64,000 nucleotides of DNA, from NCBI RefSeq assembly GCF_000379605.1, contig NZ_KB902613.1:62001-126000 (forward strand). The letters run 5' to 3'. This DNA is from Rhizobium giardinii bv. giardinii H152. Lineage in GTDB: Bacteria > Pseudomonadota > Alphaproteobacteria > Rhizobiales > Rhizobiaceae. The translations under genes were made by a program, and so were the position numbers. The notes beneath the pieces are model-generated. The model was not told where the DNA came from and made no database searches. It saw only the letters and a program-made list of their open reading frames with translations. Shown piece after piece: positions 26,488 through 36,321 of the stretch (positions within the stretch are counted from its first letter, which is position 1; each line of letters begins with the position of its first letter).

Positions 26488-27012
26488 ATGATGCAACGAC
26501 TCGCTCAATTCCTCACCGCCACCGGCCGCCAGCTCCGCACCCTCGGCAAGGTGATCTGTCACTTCTTCCGCAAGGGTAAGCTCGGCCTGAAGCTCGCCAT
26601 CAAGATCCCGTTCTTCGTCGAGATCGAGGCGTCCTTCGAAACCGATTGGAATCGGCGCGCCGATGAGGCGTATGCGGGCCCGCTACGGCGGGCCGTTTTC
26701 AGACAGGCACCGCGGGCCGCGGACGATAGCCACGCTTGCGCTTCTGTCGCAGGAGATCGAGAAACAGCTCGACCGCCTCCTTCTCGCGTTCGAACTGATG
26801 GACCTTCATCTGTCCCTTGGCGCCGATCCTGCCCCATCTGCGCAGCAGGCAGACGTCCCCGAACAGGTTGGGCTCGATCGCCATGGCGTAATAGCGCGCC
26901 ATATTCCTCGAGCGATCTGTCCGTTCCACGTAAAACTGATAGGGCTGTGAGATCATGCTGTGAGAATCGCCGATCCTGGCGGTTGCGTCCAACGACACTT
27001 GTGAATCGATAG
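26488..27012 (+). CDS. Small plasmid protein with doubtful C-terminal half
   Basis: An excellent ribosome binding site (GAAGGAGA) precedes ATG codons at 26488 and 26491. The first 65 residues, MMQRLAQFLTATGRQLRTLG through IKIPFFVEIEASFETDWN, look like a genuine basic, hydrophobic small protein. From about 26,690 on, the frame runs opposite to a WGR-domain gene (26699-26956 minus) and its translation becomes low-quality and Arg/Pro-rich. I suspect that the original 3' end was lost by a rearrangement and the frame reads on into antisense DNA. No domain is recognised. Confidence 0.4.
   Translation: MMQRLAQFLTATGRQLRTLGKVICHFFRKGKLGLKLAIKIPFFVEIEASFETDWNRRADEAYAGPLRRAVFRQAPRAADDSHACASVAGDRETARPPPSRVRTDGPSSVPWRRSCPICAAGRRPRTGWARSPWRNSAPYSSSDLSVPRKTDRAVRSCCENRRSWRLRPTTLVNR
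26699..26956 (-). CDS. WGR-domain protein
   Basis: The 85-residue product has the WGR fold signature: YQFYVERTDRSRNMARYYAM, then LLRRWGRIGAKGQMKVHQF and FLDLLRQKRKRGYRPR. WGR domains occur in PARP proteins and in small bacterial proteins, several on rhizobial plasmids, and are thought to bind nucleic acids. The ATG at 26956 is preferred because the domain begins there; an earlier ATG at 27028 would add 24 residues. The gene lies on the strand opposite to the 3' half of the preceding frame, and in the same direction as traG. Confidence 0.78.
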   Translation of the reverse strand: MISQPYQFYVERTDRSRNMARYYAMAIEPNLFGDVCLLRRWGRIGAKGQMKVHQFEREKEAVELFLDLLRQKRKRGYRPRPAVPV

Positions 27013-27099
27013 GCCTTGATCGATTCACAACGATGATGAATACGCCCCTTCAGCAGCCGCGCTGGTTTTCGGCGCGGACAGGATGATTGAGGGTTCAGC

Positions 27100-27327
27100 A
27101 TGGACGACAGCATACAAATCGGAAGCCGTGGCGACTTCGGCCTCTGGGCGATCGAAGTCGCCAAGCAGATCGTCGGCGAAGAGGGTTTCGAACTCGCCAG
27201 GGCGGCGCGTGACGGCACGGAGGAGGATGTCCGGGTTGCCGGCAACGCGCTCGGGCAGGCGATCACCAATGCGCTCATGGAAGTCTATGACGGGCTGCTC
27301 AATGAGGCGCCCGTGGACGCGACCTGA
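27100..27327 (+). CDS. Uncharacterised small acidic protein, 75 aa
   Basis: A clear ATG with GAGGG upstream starts a 75-residue acidic protein (WAIEVAKQIVGEEGFELARA). It ends 9 bases before the traG stop on the opposite strand, so the two are convergent. No domain is recognised. Small hypotheticals are usual at this place beside traG on Ti-type plasmids. Confidence 0.6.
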   Translation: MDDSIQIGSRGDFGLWAIEVAKQIVGEEGFELARAARDGTEEDVRVAGNALGQAITNALMEVYDGLLNEAPVDAT

Positions 27328-27336
27328 CACCCGGCT

Positions 27337-29265
27337 TCACTGCTTCTCCACGCTGTCGCGGAAGAACGCGTTCGGCTTCACGCAGGCCTTCATGTTCTCG
27401 CGCCGGAACCAGATCGCGCGTCCGCACCGGAGCGGCGGATTGCCGGCCGTGAACACGATCTGCTCGTCGGCGCGCATGCGCAGCACCTCGTGCGGCAGGA
27501 TCAACGGGCGGCGGCTGAGCTGCTTCGATCGCGATCGCGACGATCCCTTCATGCCCGTCGAGCGGTTCGTCTGATCGACCTCGACTGTCGTGTCGCCGCA
27601 GCGCTTCGAAATGTAGTCGGCCGTGTCGGGATCGTTGATCGCCGAAAACGAGATCCACGACGCGGATTCGAACCATTTGCTTGTCGCGTCACGGCCGCCA
27701 TAGGCCTCGCGCATCTGTCCGATCGACTGAAAGATCATGGTGAGCGTGATGCCGTATTTGCGGCCGGCGTCACGCGCCGTTTCGAGGATGCGCAGGTAGC
27801 CGAGGCGGGCGACTTCGTCGAGTAGGAACAGCGTGCGCCCCTTCACGTCGCCATTGCGGTTGTAGATCGCATTGAGGAAGGAGCCGATCACCACACGCGC
27901 CAGCCCGGGATGGGCTTCCAGCACCTTGAGATCGAGCGCGATGAACACGTCCGTTTCGCCGTCGGCGAGATCGCCGGTCGAAAAACTGTCGCCCGACACG
28001 AGCGCCGCATAGTTCGGGTAGGACAGCCAATGCGTTTCCTTCACCGCATTGGCATAGACGCCGGAAAATGTCTCCGGCGTCATGTTGACGAAGACCGCGA
28101 CGTTCTCCTTGACGAAATCGGAGTCCGACTGTTCGTAGATGCGTGTCAGCCGCTCGCGCAGCTTCGGCTCGGGCTCGGACAGATTGGCGCGCACACGGCG
28201 CAGCGTCTGGTCTTTTTCCTCCGTATGTCCCGACAGGCAGACGTCCGAGATCAGCGCCGTCAGAAGCTGCATGGCCGACGCGCGGAAAAAGTCGTCGCGT
28301 GCCGAGGCCGTGCGGGCATTGTCGGTCATGATCCAGGTGGCAACCGCGACGATGTCTTCTTCCTTGGTCCCGCCGAAGCGGCCGATCCAGTCGAGCGCAT
28401 TGAAGCCGACGCAAGGTGTCTCGGGATTAAGGACGATTACCTTGCGGCCAGCCTTGCGGCGATGCTCGACGACCATCGGCGCCACCTCGCTCGAAGGGTC
28501 GAGCACAACGAGACTGCCGCCCCATTTGAGCGAGGTCGGAACCGTCACCGACGTCGTCTTGAAACCGCCGGAGCCGGCAAAGACGATGCCGTGCGACGAG
28601 CCGAACGAGCCGTCGAAGCAGAGGAGGGGTGACTTGCCGCCGGCACCCCAGCTTTGCGGATCATCGGCCCGGAATGGCATCGCCGCAACGCTGTCCCGAT
28701 CGACCCGGTAGCGCTCGCCGACGACGATCCCGCCGCTCTCCGGAAACAGATTGGAGGCGTCGCCCATCTTCATCCAGTCGGCCTCGCCATGGATCGCCCG
28801 CTGACCATGAATCCGCCGCGGCACCGCTGTCGCGAATGCGGCATTTCCTCTGAGCCCGACCCTGAGCGCGAAGATGCCGGCAAGCAAGGCGGCGGCCGCG
28901 CCGACCATTGTTGCCGGATCGACATAGGCGAGCAGCGATTGGCCTGCCGGTACGCTGCCAGCCAGTCCGGCGAGACGGATCGCTTCGCGCGAGCTCGCGA
29001 GGACGATCACCGCCACACTGCCGACGAGCGCGCCCCAGCCGGCGCTTTTGATGTTCACCGAACCGTTGGCGGCGAATAGGACGATCACGCCGATCGCCGC
29101 CGCCGTGACATAGGGAAGCGCAAGCCCGATCCGTCCCAGCATCAGTTTTGCCTGGGGCGTCGTTCCGAATGCCGCCAGCCAATGTTCGATGCCCGGCATG
29201 ACGATCGCAGCGGCGACCATCGTCGTCACCGGAATAACGGCAAGGAGAAACCTAGTCGCCGTCAT
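27337..29265 (-). CDS. traG: Conjugal transfer coupling protein TraG
   Basis: The 642-residue protein is a VirD4/TraG-type coupling ATPase that links the relaxase-DNA complex to the mating channel at the inner membrane. Hydrophobic N-terminal segments (about residues 5-30, 45-67, 78-93 and 115-136) anchor it. Walker A is [11 protein letters not shown] near residues 229-239 and Walker B is [12 protein letters not shown]. The start at 29265 fits the Ti-type traG N-terminus and overlaps traD by 14 bases. traC, traD and traG are read leftward from the oriT region as in Ti plasmids. The trb mating-channel genes are not in the window. Confidence 0.96.
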   Translation of the reverse strand: MTATRFLLAVIPVTTMVAAAIVMPGIEHWLAAFGTTPQAKLMLGRIGLALPYVTAAAIGVIVLFAANGSVNIKSAGWGALVGSVAVIVLASSREAIRLAGLAGSVPAGQSLLAYVDPATMVGAAAALLAGIFALRVGLRGNAAFATAVPRRIHGQRAIHGEADWMKMGDASNLFPESGGIVVGERYRVDRDSVAAMPFRADDPQSWGAGGKSPLLCFDGSFGSSHGIVFAGSGGFKTTSVTVPTSLKWGGSLVVLDPSSEVAPMVVEHRRKAGRKVIVLNPETPCVGFNALDWIGRFGGTKEEDIVAVATWIMTDNARTASARDDFFRASAMQLLTALISDVCLSGHTEEKDQTLRRVRANLSEPEPKLRERLTRIYEQSDSDFVKENVAVFVNMTPETFSGVYANAVKETHWLSYPNYAALVSGDSFSTGDLADGETDVFIALDLKVLEAHPGLARVVIGSFLNAIYNRNGDVKGRTLFLLDEVARLGYLRILETARDAGRKYGITLTMIFQSIGQMREAYGGRDATSKWFESASWISFSAINDPDTADYISKRCGDTTVEVDQTNRSTGMKGSSRSRSKQLSRRPLILPHEVLRMRADEQIVFTAGNPPLRCGRAIWFRRENMKACVKPNAFFRDSVEKQ

Positions 29266-29455
29266 GACCGAAGGCCTCCGCTCCGATTGCGGCGAGGCGC
29301 GCGCGCTCCTTCTCGTCGCTCCTGATGCGTCGGCCGGCATCGATCAGCAGACCGAGCAGCAGCGCCCGTTTCTCATAACGCAACCCAGCCTTGACGATTA
29401 GGCCGCCGAGCTCGATCTTCTCGCGGGTGTCCTTCTTCCGGGCATCGTTCGACAT
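29252..29455 (-). CDS. traD: Conjugal transfer protein TraD (Ti type)
   Basis: This small basic protein (67 residues from the ATG at 29455) has the TraD core [17 protein letters not shown] and AIGAEAF near the end. It is not related to the F-plasmid TraD; the Ti-type protein is an accessory of DNA processing between traC and traG. An upstream in-frame start at 29497 would give 81 residues. It overlaps traG and lies 16 bases after traC, within one operon. Confidence 0.88.
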   Translation of the reverse strand: MSNDARKKDTREKIELGGLIVKAGLRYEKRALLLGLLIDAGRRIRSDEKERARLAAIGAEAFGHDGD

Positions 29456-29471
29456 CGTCCGGGCCATGCGC

Positions 29472-29768
29472 TCAAGCCTCGCCAGCGCCGCCCGCATCCG
29501 CGCCAGACGCAAGCGCTGCGGGCGATGTGGTGCCCGATTTTCCGTCGCCGGCATCCTTCCTTCCGGTCGCCTGTCCCTTGCCTCCGCGAAAGCGTTTAGT
29601 GACCTCCTCGAACGCCGCCTGGAGGTCTGCTTCCTCGATCTCGATCTCGCCGAGGCCGGCCTTCAGTGCGATGCGTCCTATCCGCTCGGCCTCGCGTGTC
29701 TCCGCTGCTTTCAGTTGGTCCTGCAGGCGTGCGATTTCTTCCCTGATCTTCGATGACGGCTTCTTCAT
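29472..29768 (-). CDS. traC: Conjugal transfer protein TraC (Ti type)
   Basis: A 98-residue protein beginning [20 protein letters not shown], with the [20 protein letters not shown] segment typical of Ti-type TraC, a relaxosome accessory protein. The C-terminus is Gly/Ala-rich. It is the first gene of the traCDG operon; the tra box lies about 75 bases upstream and the nick site beyond it. Confidence 0.92.
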   Translation of the reverse strand: MKKPSSKIREEIARLQDQLKAAETREAERIGRIALKAGLGEIEIEEADLQAAFEEVTKRFRGGKGQATGRKDAGDGKSGTTSPAALASGADAGGAGEA

Positions 29769-29842
29769 TTCCGGGTGTCGCTCCTCTTGGAGTTGGCGTT
29801 GCTTCAGCAGCGCCAGACTCTCCCGAATGCGCCGTCAGGCAT

Positions 29843-29860
29843 AGGTGCAAATCTGCACGT
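29843..29860. promoter_or_regulatory. tra box, binding site of the TraR-autoinducer complex
   Basis: The 18 bases AGGTGCAAATCTGCACGT match the palindromic Ti-plasmid tra box ACGTGCAGATCTGCACGT at 16 of 18 positions. It lies between the divergent traC (29768) and traA (30015) starts, where one tra box serves both operons in Ti plasmids. This links the transfer genes to the traR gene at 36.3-37.0 kb. Confidence 0.85.
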
Positions 29861-29911
29861 CGGCAAAGCCGACACTTTCGAGCATCATCCCGCCGCTCGA
29901 CGAGAGCGGAT

Positions 29912-29946
29912 CCAAGGGCGCAATTATACGTCGCTGTAGCGACGTG
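29912..29946 (-). other. oriT nick region, Ti/RSF1010 type
   Basis: The plus strand reads CCAAGGGCGCAATTATACG followed by a perfect 8-base inverted repeat ACGTCGCT/AGCGACGT (29928-29935 and 29938-29945). On the minus strand this is hairpin, TATAATTGCG, then CCCTTGG, the arrangement of RSF1010/R1162 and Ti nick sites (TGCG^CCCT). By analogy the nick falls opposite 29918/29919 and the transferred strand leaves leftward. It sits between traC and traA as expected for the MobQ-type relaxase TraA. Confidence 0.88.
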
Positions 29947-30014
29947 GCTGTTTGCGATCCTGGCGGGGCCCGCTCTTGGGCCGAGCGAGGTTCAACCCGG
30001 GAGTTTTTGTCGCC

Positions 30015-33000
30015 GTGGCCATCGCCCATTTCTCAGCCAGCATCGTCAGCCGCGGCTCCGGCCGCAGCGCCGTGCTGTCGGCGGCCTATCGCCACTGCGC
30101 CAGGATGGACTACGAGCGCGAGGCCCGCACCATCGACTACACAAGGAAGGAAGGGCTGCTGCACGAGGAGTTCGTGCTTCCGGCCGACGCCCCGAAATGG
30201 GTGCGCGCACTCATCGCCGATCGCGCGGTTGCCGGTGCATCGGAAGCCTTCTGGAACCGGGTCGAGGCCTTCGAGAAGCGCGCCGACGCCCAGCTTGCCA
30301 GGGACCTGACCATCGCCCTGCCGCTGGAGCTGACGCCCGAGCAGAACATCGCTCTGGTGCGCGACTTCGTCGACAAACACATCGTCGCCAAGGGCATGGT
30401 CGCCGACTGGGTTTATCACGACAATCCCGGCAACCAGCACATCCACCTGATGACCACCTTGCGGCCGCTGACCGAGAACGGCTTCGGCGCCAAGAAGGTC
30501 GCTGTCATCGGCGAGGACGGCCAGCCGCTGAAGACCAAAGCGGGCAAGATCGTTTACGAGCTCTGGGCCGGTTCGACGGATGATTTCAATGCCCTGCGCG
30601 ACGGCTGGTTCGAGCGTCAGAATCATCATCTGGCGCTGAACGGGATTTCGCTCACCGTCGATGGCCGCTCCTACGAGAAGCAGGGCATCGAGCTGGAACC
30701 GACCATCCATCTCGGCGTCGGTGCCAAGGCGATCGAGCGCAAGGCGGCAAGCCAAGGCGTCCGGCCGGAGCTCGAACGGCTCGAACTCAACGAGAAACGC
30801 CGCACCGAGAACACCCGTCGAATTCTTCGAAACCCGGCGATCGTGCTCGACCTGATCACGCGGGAGAAAAGCGTCTTCGACAACCAGGATGTCGCCAAGG
30901 TGCTGCATCGCTATGTCGACGATCCCGCGCTCTTCCAGCAGTTGATGGTACGCGTTCTCCAGCACGCCGAGGCGTTGCGTCTGCAGCGCGACACGATCGA
31001 TTTTGCCACCGGCGAACGGGTGCCGGCGCGGTACACGACGCGGGCGCTGATCCGGCTCGAGGCCGAGATGGCCAATCGTGCGATCTGGCTCTCGCGGCAA
31101 TCTTCGCACGGTATTCGAGAGCAAGTATTGGAGACGACATTCGCCCGCCATGCGCGCCTCTCGGATGAGCAGAAAACCGCAATCGAGCATGTCGCAGGCC
31201 CGGCGCGGATCGCCGCGATCGTCGGGCGCGCCGGCGCCGGCAAGACGACGATGATGAAGGCGGCCCGGGAGGCCTGGGAACTGGCCGGCTATCGCGTCGT
31301 CGGTGGCGCGCTCGCCGGCAAGGCGGCCGAGGGCCTCGAGAAGGAAGCCGGCATCCAGAGCCACACGCTCGCCTCCTGGGAGCTGCGCTGGAACCGGGGC
31401 CGCGACAGTCTCGACGCCAAGACTATCTTCGTCATCGACGAGGCCGGCATGGTCGCCTCGAAACAGATGGCCGGCTTCGTCGAGGCGGTCGTCAGGGCGG
31501 GGGCAAAGCTCGTCCTGGTCGGCGATCCCGATCAGCTCCAGCCGATCGAGGCGGGTGCCGCCTTCCGGGCGATTGCCGACCGCATCGGCTACGCCGAACT
31601 CGAAACGATCTACCGCCAGCGTGAGGACTGGATGCGGGCTGCCTCGCTCGATCTGGCGCGGGGCAACATCGGCTCGGCGCTTGCCGCCTATCGAAGCCAT
31701 GACAGCCTGCATGGCTCGACGCTGAAGGCCGAGGCCATCGACACGCTGATCGCCGACTGGAACCGTGACTACGATGCGAAGAAGACCACGCTGATGCTGG
31801 CGCACTTACGCCGCGACGTGCGCCTGCTGAACGATCTGGCACGGGCGAAACTGGTCGAGCGCGGCGTTCTCAGTGAGGGGCACGCATTCCGCACCGCCGA
31901 CGGCATGCGCCCATTCGATGCCGGCGACCAGATCGTCTTTCTGAAGAACGAGGGATCGCTTGGCGTCAAGAACGGCATGATCGGCCATGTCATCGAGGCC
32001 TCGCCAAACCGTATCGTCGCCGTGGTCGGCGAGGGCGACCAACGCCGACAGATCACGATCGAACAGCGGTTCTATAACAATCTCGATCACGGCTATGCGA
32101 CGACCATCCACAAAGCCCAAGGCGCCACCGTCGACCGGGTGAAGGTGCTCGCTTCACTCTCCCTGGATCGTCATCTCGCCTATGTGGCGATGACGCGCCA
32201 CCGCGAGGATCTGCAGGTCTATTACGGTACGCGCTCCTTCGCTTTCAATGGTGGGCTCGAAAAGGTGCTGTCGCGCCGCAACGCCAAGGAGACGACGCTC
32301 GATTACGAGCGTGCCACGCTCTACCGGCAGGCGCTGTCATTTGCCGAGAACCGCGGTCTGCACCTCGTCCAGGTCGCCCGCACGCTTGTGCGCGACCGGC
32401 TCGACTGGACGCTGCGTCAAAAACAGAAGCTGACCGATCTGGTTTCTCGCCTGCGGGTCGCGGGCGAGCGGCTCGGGCTTTTCCAATCACCCATCCTGCA
32501 ACAGAAGAAGGAGGCCCAGCCGATGGTCGCCGGCGTCAAGCAGTTCCTATTCTCCATTGGCGATAGCGTCGACCGCAAGCTCAGCGAGGATCCGGCGCTG
32601 AAGGCCCAGTGGGAGGAAGTCTCCACCCGCTTCCGCTACGTTTTCGCCGATCCCGAAACCGCCTTCCGGGCGATGAACTTCGATGCGGTTCTTGCCGACG
32701 GGCAAGCGGCGACACAGGCGTTGCAGCAGCTTGCAAGCGAGCCGGCATCGATCGGAGCGTTGAAGGGCAAGACCGGCCTGCTTGCCGGCAAGGCGGACCG
32801 CGAGGCGCGTCGTGTCGCCGAGCTCAACGTACCCGCGCTGAAACGCGACATTGAGCAATATCTCAAGATGCGCGAGACGGCCCGGGAACGGCTGGAGGCG
32901 GAGGAAAAGAGCCTTCGGCAGCGCGTGTCGATCGACATTCCGGCGCTGTCGCCGGCGGCGCGTGTCGTGCTCGAGCGGGTTCGCGATGCGATCGACCGCA

Positions 33001-33317
33001 ACGATCTTCCCGCCGCACTTGGGTTTGCGCTCAGCAACCGAGAGACCAAGCTCGAAATTGATGGCTTCAACAAGGCTGTGACCGAACGGTTCGGCGAACG
33101 CGTGCTGCTTTCGAACGCGGCGCGCGAGCCCGAAGGAAAGCTCTTCGACAAGCTCTCTGCCGATCTCAAGCCACAGGAGAAAGAAAGCCTCAAGGAGGCC
33201 TGGCCGGTGATGCGCACAGCCCAGCAACTGGCCGCCCATGAGCGCACCACCGCCACGCTCAAACAGGTCGAGGACCTGCGCCTCACCCAACGCCAGACTC
33301 CGACCCTGAAACAATGA
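30015..33317 (+). CDS. traA: Conjugative relaxase-helicase TraA (MobQ type)
   Basis: The 1100-residue protein starts at a GTG (30015) with the family N-terminus [20 protein letters not shown]. The relaxase domain covers about residues 1-250, with an early Tyr-containing segment SAAYRHC (22-28) and the metal-binding histidines in [10 protein letters not shown] (135-144). A RecD/TraI-like helicase follows, with Walker [10 protein letters not shown] (about 404-412), FVIDEAGM and [14 protein letters not shown], and near the end of the helicase [14 protein letters not shown] and YVAMTRHRE. It should nick oriT at 29918/29919, stay on the 5' end and unwind the strand. It heads the traAFBH operon; its stop overlaps traF (ATGA). 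Confidence 0.97.
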   Translation: MAIAHFSASIVSRGSGRSAVLSAAYRHCARMDYEREARTIDYTRKEGLLHEEFVLPADAPKWVRALIADRAVAGASEAFWNRVEAFEKRADAQLARDLTIALPLELTPEQNIALVRDFVDKHIVAKGMVADWVYHDNPGNQHIHLMTTLRPLTENGFGAKKVAVIGEDGQPLKTKAGKIVYELWAGSTDDFNALRDGWFERQNHHLALNGISLTVDGRSYEKQGIELEPTIHLGVGAKAIERKAASQGVRPELERLELNEKRRTENTRRILRNPAIVLDLITREKSVFDNQDVAKVLHRYVDDPALFQQLMVRVLQHAEALRLQRDTIDFATGERVPARYTTRALIRLEAEMANRAIWLSRQSSHGIREQVLETTFARHARLSDEQKTAIEHVAGPARIAAIVGRAGAGKTTMMKAAREAWELAGYRVVGGALAGKAAEGLEKEAGIQSHTLASWELRWNRGRDSLDAKTIFVIDEAGMVASKQMAGFVEAVVRAGAKLVLVGDPDQLQPIEAGAAFRAIADRIGYAELETIYRQREDWMRAASLDLARGNIGSALAAYRSHDSLHGSTLKAEAIDTLIADWNRDYDAKKTTLMLAHLRRDVRLLNDLARAKLVERGVLSEGHAFRTADGMRPFDAGDQIVFLKNEGSLGVKNGMIGHVIEASPNRIVAVVGEGDQRRQITIEQRFYNNLDHGYATTIHKAQGATVDRVKVLASLSLDRHLAYVAMTRHREDLQVYYGTRSFAFNGGLEKVLSRRNAKETTLDYERATLYRQALSFAENRGLHLVQVARTLVRDRLDWTLRQKQKLTDLVSRLRVAGERLGLFQSPILQQKKEAQPMVAGVKQFLFSIGDSVDRKLSEDPALKAQWEEVSTRFRYVFADPETAFRAMNFDAVLADGQAATQALQQLASEPASIGALKGKTGLLAGKADREARRVAELNVPALKRDIEQYLKMRETARERLEAEEKSLRQRVSIDIPALSPAARVVLERVRDAIDRNDLPAALGFALSNRETKLEIDGFNKAVTERFGERVLLSNAAREPEGKLFDKLSADLKPQEKESLKEAWPVMRTAQQLAAHERTTATLKQVEDLRLTQRQTPTLKQ

Positions 33318-33844
33318 AACGGCGGCGGGCAATCATGGTTCTCGGCGCATCGGCGATGGTTGTGGGACTCCTCTCGGCCGCGGCCTTGCTCGGCGGTTTT
33401 CGACTGAACCTGACACCGAGCGAACCGCTCGGCCTTTGGCGGATCGAGACGCCGACTGAGGCCATTGCGGTTGGCGATCTGGTCTTCGTCTGCCCGCCGC
33501 TGACGCCGCTGTTCGAGGAGGCGCGTGGCCGCCTTTATCTCGCCCGCGGCCTTTGCCCGGGCGGCGTCGCACCCCTGATCAAGGCTGTGGCGGCGCTGCC
33601 CGGACAGCATGTCGAGATCGGCGACGTGGTGCGCATCGACGGCAAGCGCCTGCCGTCCTCGCGTCTGCGCCAGAGCGACGGTGCCGGGCGACCACTCACA
33701 CCCTTCGCCGGCGGCATCGTGCCGCCGGGCACGCTCTATCTGCACTCCCCTTTTGCGAGCTCCTATGATTCCCGATATTTTGGTCCGATCCCCGAAACCG
33801 GATTGCTCGGGTTTGCCCGGCCGGTCCTCACCGTTGACCCGTAA
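33314..33844 (+). CDS. traF: Conjugal transfer peptidase TraF (signal peptidase S26 family)
   Basis: A 176-residue membrane-anchored serine peptidase with one N-terminal membrane segment (about residues 7-28), the catalytic Ser36 in [12 protein letters not shown] and the general-base Lys90 in [16 protein letters not shown]. TraF of Ti and RP4 plasmids matures the pilin TrbC by cyclisation. It overlaps traA by four bases and traB by up to 80 bases. Confidence 0.93.
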   Translation: MKRRRAIMVLGASAMVVGLLSAAALLGGFRLNLTPSEPLGLWRIETPTEAIAVGDLVFVCPPLTPLFEEARGRLYLARGLCPGGVAPLIKAVAALPGQHVEIGDVVRIDGKRLPSSRLRQSDGAGRPLTPFAGGIVPPGTLYLHSPFASSYDSRYFGPIPETGLLGFARPVLTVDP

Positions 33845-35045
33845 CCGCGCACGCGCCGCACTCCTCATTGCGCTGGCGATCGTCGTTGGCGCGGTTGGCT
33901 GGAGCGGCTTCGTGCTTGCCCTTCCGGTCGCGATGATCTTTTCCGCACTCTGGGCGCTGTCGCCGTCGCGCAGCGTCGCAAGCCTGGTCTCGGCCGGCTA
34001 TTTCCTAGCCGCCTCGCGCGGTCTGCCGCAAGGTGTTGCGAACTTCTATGCCGCCGATCTCTGGCCCGGGCTTTTGCTCTGGGCAGCGGCCTCGGCCTCC
34101 TTTGTCCTTGTGCATGCGGCGGCCTGGACAAAGCAGTCGGGGAGGGGGCGGCCGGAAGAGGGGCGTGAGGGCAGGGCCCATCCGGACCGAAAGCGCGCGG
34201 TGCGGTATCTCGTGGCGACCGTGTTGATGGGGCTGCCGCCCTTCGGCATCACCGGCTGGGCGCAGCCAATAACGGCGGCGGGCGTACTGTTTCCGGGATG
34301 GGGATGGTGGGGCGTCGCGGCGACTGCCGCCGGCCTCGTGATGATGACATCGCGATATTGGCCGGCCGCCGCCGTTGCCTTGCTCGGCTTATGGTTCTGG
34401 TCCGCCGCAACGTGGACGCAGCCTGTTCTACCGGAAGGCTGGAAAGGCTTCGACCTCGAACTCGGCCAAAACCTCGGCCGCGACGGGTCGCTCGAGCATC
34501 ACCGTGGCCTGATCGCAACGGTGCTATCCGCCGCAGGTCCCAATGTCCGCTTCGTTGTCCTTCCCGAAAGCGCGCTCGGTTTCTGGACGCCGACCGTGGC
34601 GCGCCTCTGGCAGGATGGACTGCGTGGGTCCGAAATCACGGTGATCGCCGGCGCCACCGTCATCGACGCGGTCGGCTACGACAACGTGCTGGTGGCGGTC
34701 TCGACTGAGCGGTCGCACATCCTCTACCGCGAACGCATGCCGGTCCCGGTATCGATGTGGCAACCCTGGAAAGCCTGGACGGGCGAGGGCGGCGGCGCCA
34801 GGGGGCACCTGTTCGCCAACCCGGTCGTCGAGCTCGGCGGCATCAGGATCGCGCCGCTGATCTGCTACGAGCAGTTCCTCGTCTGGCCGGCACTGGAGTC
34901 GATGCTGGGTTCCCCCGACATCATTGTCGCCACCGGCAATGGCTGGTGGACGACGGGCACCTCGATCGTCGCCATCCAGCAGGCGAGCACGATCGCCTGG
35001 GCAAAACTGTTCGGCCTGCCGCTCGTCACCGCATTCAATACCTGA
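33765..35045 (+). CDS. traB: Conjugal transfer protein TraB (carbon-nitrogen hydrolase family)
   Basis: A membrane protein with several N-terminal hydrophobic segments followed by a nitrilase/apolipoprotein N-acyltransferase-like domain, in which [11 protein letters not shown] (Glu) and [10 protein letters not shown] (Cys) are recognisable catalytic-site motifs. Ti-type TraB raises transfer efficiency, but its reaction is unclear. The ATG at 33765 gives 426 residues and overlaps traF by 80 bases; a TTG at 33834 gives 403 residues with only an 11-base overlap and may be the real start. It is followed by traH after 18 bases. Confidence 0.9.
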   Translation: MIPDILVRSPKPDCSGLPGRSSPLTRNRARAALLIALAIVVGAVGWSGFVLALPVAMIFSALWALSPSRSVASLVSAGYFLAASRGLPQGVANFYAADLWPGLLLWAAASASFVLVHAAAWTKQSGRGRPEEGREGRAHPDRKRAVRYLVATVLMGLPPFGITGWAQPITAAGVLFPGWGWWGVAATAAGLVMMTSRYWPAAAVALLGLWFWSAATWTQPVLPEGWKGFDLELGQNLGRDGSLEHHRGLIATVLSAAGPNVRFVVLPESALGFWTPTVARLWQDGLRGSEITVIAGATVIDAVGYDNVLVAVSTERSHILYRERMPVPVSMWQPWKAWTGEGGGARGHLFANPVVELGGIRIAPLICYEQFLVWPALESMLGSPDIIVATGNGWWTTGTSIVAIQQASTIAWAKLFGLPLVTAFNT

Positions 35046-35063
35046 GAGAAATGGAGAAAACGC

Positions 35064-35693
35064 ATGGTCGATGCGGCACTGATCAAGGAATGCGCCGATC
35101 ACGGGCTGAAGCCGGCGATCGTCGAAAAGTTCATTGCCGAGGCCGGCACGGATGACCCGTTGACGGTCACGGTGCGCTCGGGAAAACGCGTCGTCCTCAT
35201 TCCGAAGCCCTCAACGCCGGAAGAGGCGATGGCACTGATCCGCCAGAATATCGGCCGCAATGTCGTGCGGGTCGGGATCACCCAATATCCGGCCGGGCTC
35301 GGCGTTCTCGAAGCAGGCGCACTGAAGCCGGATCTCGTCGATGCCTGCGCCAACCTCCGCATGGGCACGGCCCTGTTCGCGAAAATCTACCGGGTCATCC
35401 TGAAATGGTATGGCAATCCGACCGGCGAAGAGGCCGAGCGCCAGGTGTTGGAAGATGCGCTGATTGCCTGGCAATCGGGATATTTCGAGGGGGAGGCGGT
35501 GTTCCGGACGCCTGATCCTCGTGAGACCGAGGTGGCCGAGCCGAACAGGGACGTGCCCGGCAACGATGACGCCGAGAAATCGGAAGCGCCAGGTGCAGAC
35601 GAACAGAGCGAACCGGCCGAAAATCCCGATCTTGACGGTGACCCCGACAAGGCCGGCATCCGGATCGATCTTTCCGGCCTCGGTGCGAAATGA
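35064..35693 (+). CDS. traH: Conjugal transfer protein TraH (Ti type)
   Basis: A 209-residue soluble protein beginning MVDAALIKECADHGLKPAIV, with the TraH core GITQYPAGLGV and DLVDACANLRMGTALFAKIY. The last 55 residues are an acidic, low-complexity tail. The Ti-type TraH is the last gene of the traAFBH operon and of unknown function. It has a good ribosome binding site (GAGAAATGGAGAAA) and is followed by the structured region at 35764-35958. Confidence 0.92.
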   Translation: MVDAALIKECADHGLKPAIVEKFIAEAGTDDPLTVTVRSGKRVVLIPKPSTPEEAMALIRQNIGRNVVRVGITQYPAGLGVLEAGALKPDLVDACANLRMGTALFAKIYRVILKWYGNPTGEEAERQVLEDALIAWQSGYFEGEAVFRTPDPRETEVAEPNRDVPGNDDAEKSEAPGADEQSEPAENPDLDGDPDKAGIRIDLSGLGAK

Positions 35694-35763
35694 GCGTGCG
35701 AGAGAGCCAAATTTGCACCGTGCCGACGGCAATTATCCGCCTGTTTGCACTGGCGAAAACAGA

Positions 35764-35958
35764 TACCGCCCTCTATAAGGGCGGGTAGGGCAGTACGCGC
35801 TGTCCCGGGGTGTGGAAACCTCTCGTAGCGGTTGGCGCCGGCCGATACGGCGCCAGATCCTCTGACCATTTGGCCGGGGGCCTGTGACGTATGTCCAGGT
35901 ACTCCGGTGCTAAAGGTCGCAGGACTGTCTACGACAGTTTCCAACCCCCGGCTTGGGA
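35764..35958 (+). ncRNA. Candidate structured RNA between traH and traM
   Basis: Read on the plus strand, the segment can form: a bulged 8-pair hairpin at 35764-35787 with loop TCTATAA; a small hairpin GGGCAG...CTGTCCC (35788-35806); and a multibranch domain closed by TCCC (35803-35806) with GGGA (35955-35958), GGGG (35807-35810) with CCCC (35945-35948) and TGGAAAC (35813-35819) with GTTTCCA (35937-35943). Inside lie the perfect 8-pair hairpin TGGCGCCG/CGGCGCCA (33-40 and 48-55 of the 35800s) and a hairpin ACTGTC/GACAGT (35924-35938) that competes with the closing stem. It ends 50 bases before traM. No known RNA family is recognised; it could be a leader or a separate small RNA. Confidence 0.45.
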
Positions 35959-36009
35959 TCAGGGATTAACGTTTGCGGGGGCGCACCGCAGACAAGCCGG
36001 GAGAATGAA

Positions 36010-36318
36010 ATGGGATCGGAAACAGCCGCGTTGCAATCGAAACCCGAAATTCGCGCCCTGTTCGGGCTCACGAAGGGGCTTCCCAAGCCCCAGTTGGAAC
36101 TACTTACTGTAGAAGCGATTCAAACCCACCGGATCCTGGTCGACAAAGCCGATCAACTCTTCCAGGCATTGCCCGAGAAAGACAAGATTCCAGAGATGGT
36201 CGGCAGCGCGCAGCATCTCGACTACATCAGGGCCTGCATGGAGATGCACGCCCAAATGTATGCGACGAACACGCTGATCAACATCCTCGGCTATATCCCG
36301 AAGGTGCCGGCGAACTGA
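36010..36318 (+). CDS. traM: TraR antiactivator TraM
   Basis: A 102-residue protein, the normal TraM length, with the helical core SAQHLDYIRACMEMHAQM followed by TLINILGYIPKVPAN. TraM binds TraR and blocks DNA binding until the autoinducer and TraR accumulate. The ATG at 36010 has GGGAG upstream and fits the family start. The gene is convergent with traR, the stops lying 4 bases apart, as in Ti plasmids. Confidence 0.93.
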   Translation: MGSETAALQSKPEIRALFGLTKGLPKPQLELLTVEAIQTHRILVDKADQLFQALPEKDKIPEMVGSAQHLDYIRACMEMHAQMYATNTLINILGYIPKVPAN

Positions 36319-36321
36319 GTC

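Noticed and set aside
30033..31805. Long open frame of 590 codons on the minus strand opposite traA
   Set aside because: It mirrors traA codons in high-G+C DNA, has no ribosome binding site and matches no family; traA motifs on the other strand are unequivocal.
35697..35725. Second tra box near the end of traH (a TTTGCACCGTGCC stretch)
   Set aside because: Only one half-site is recognisable and there is no palindrome, unlike the site at 29843-29860.
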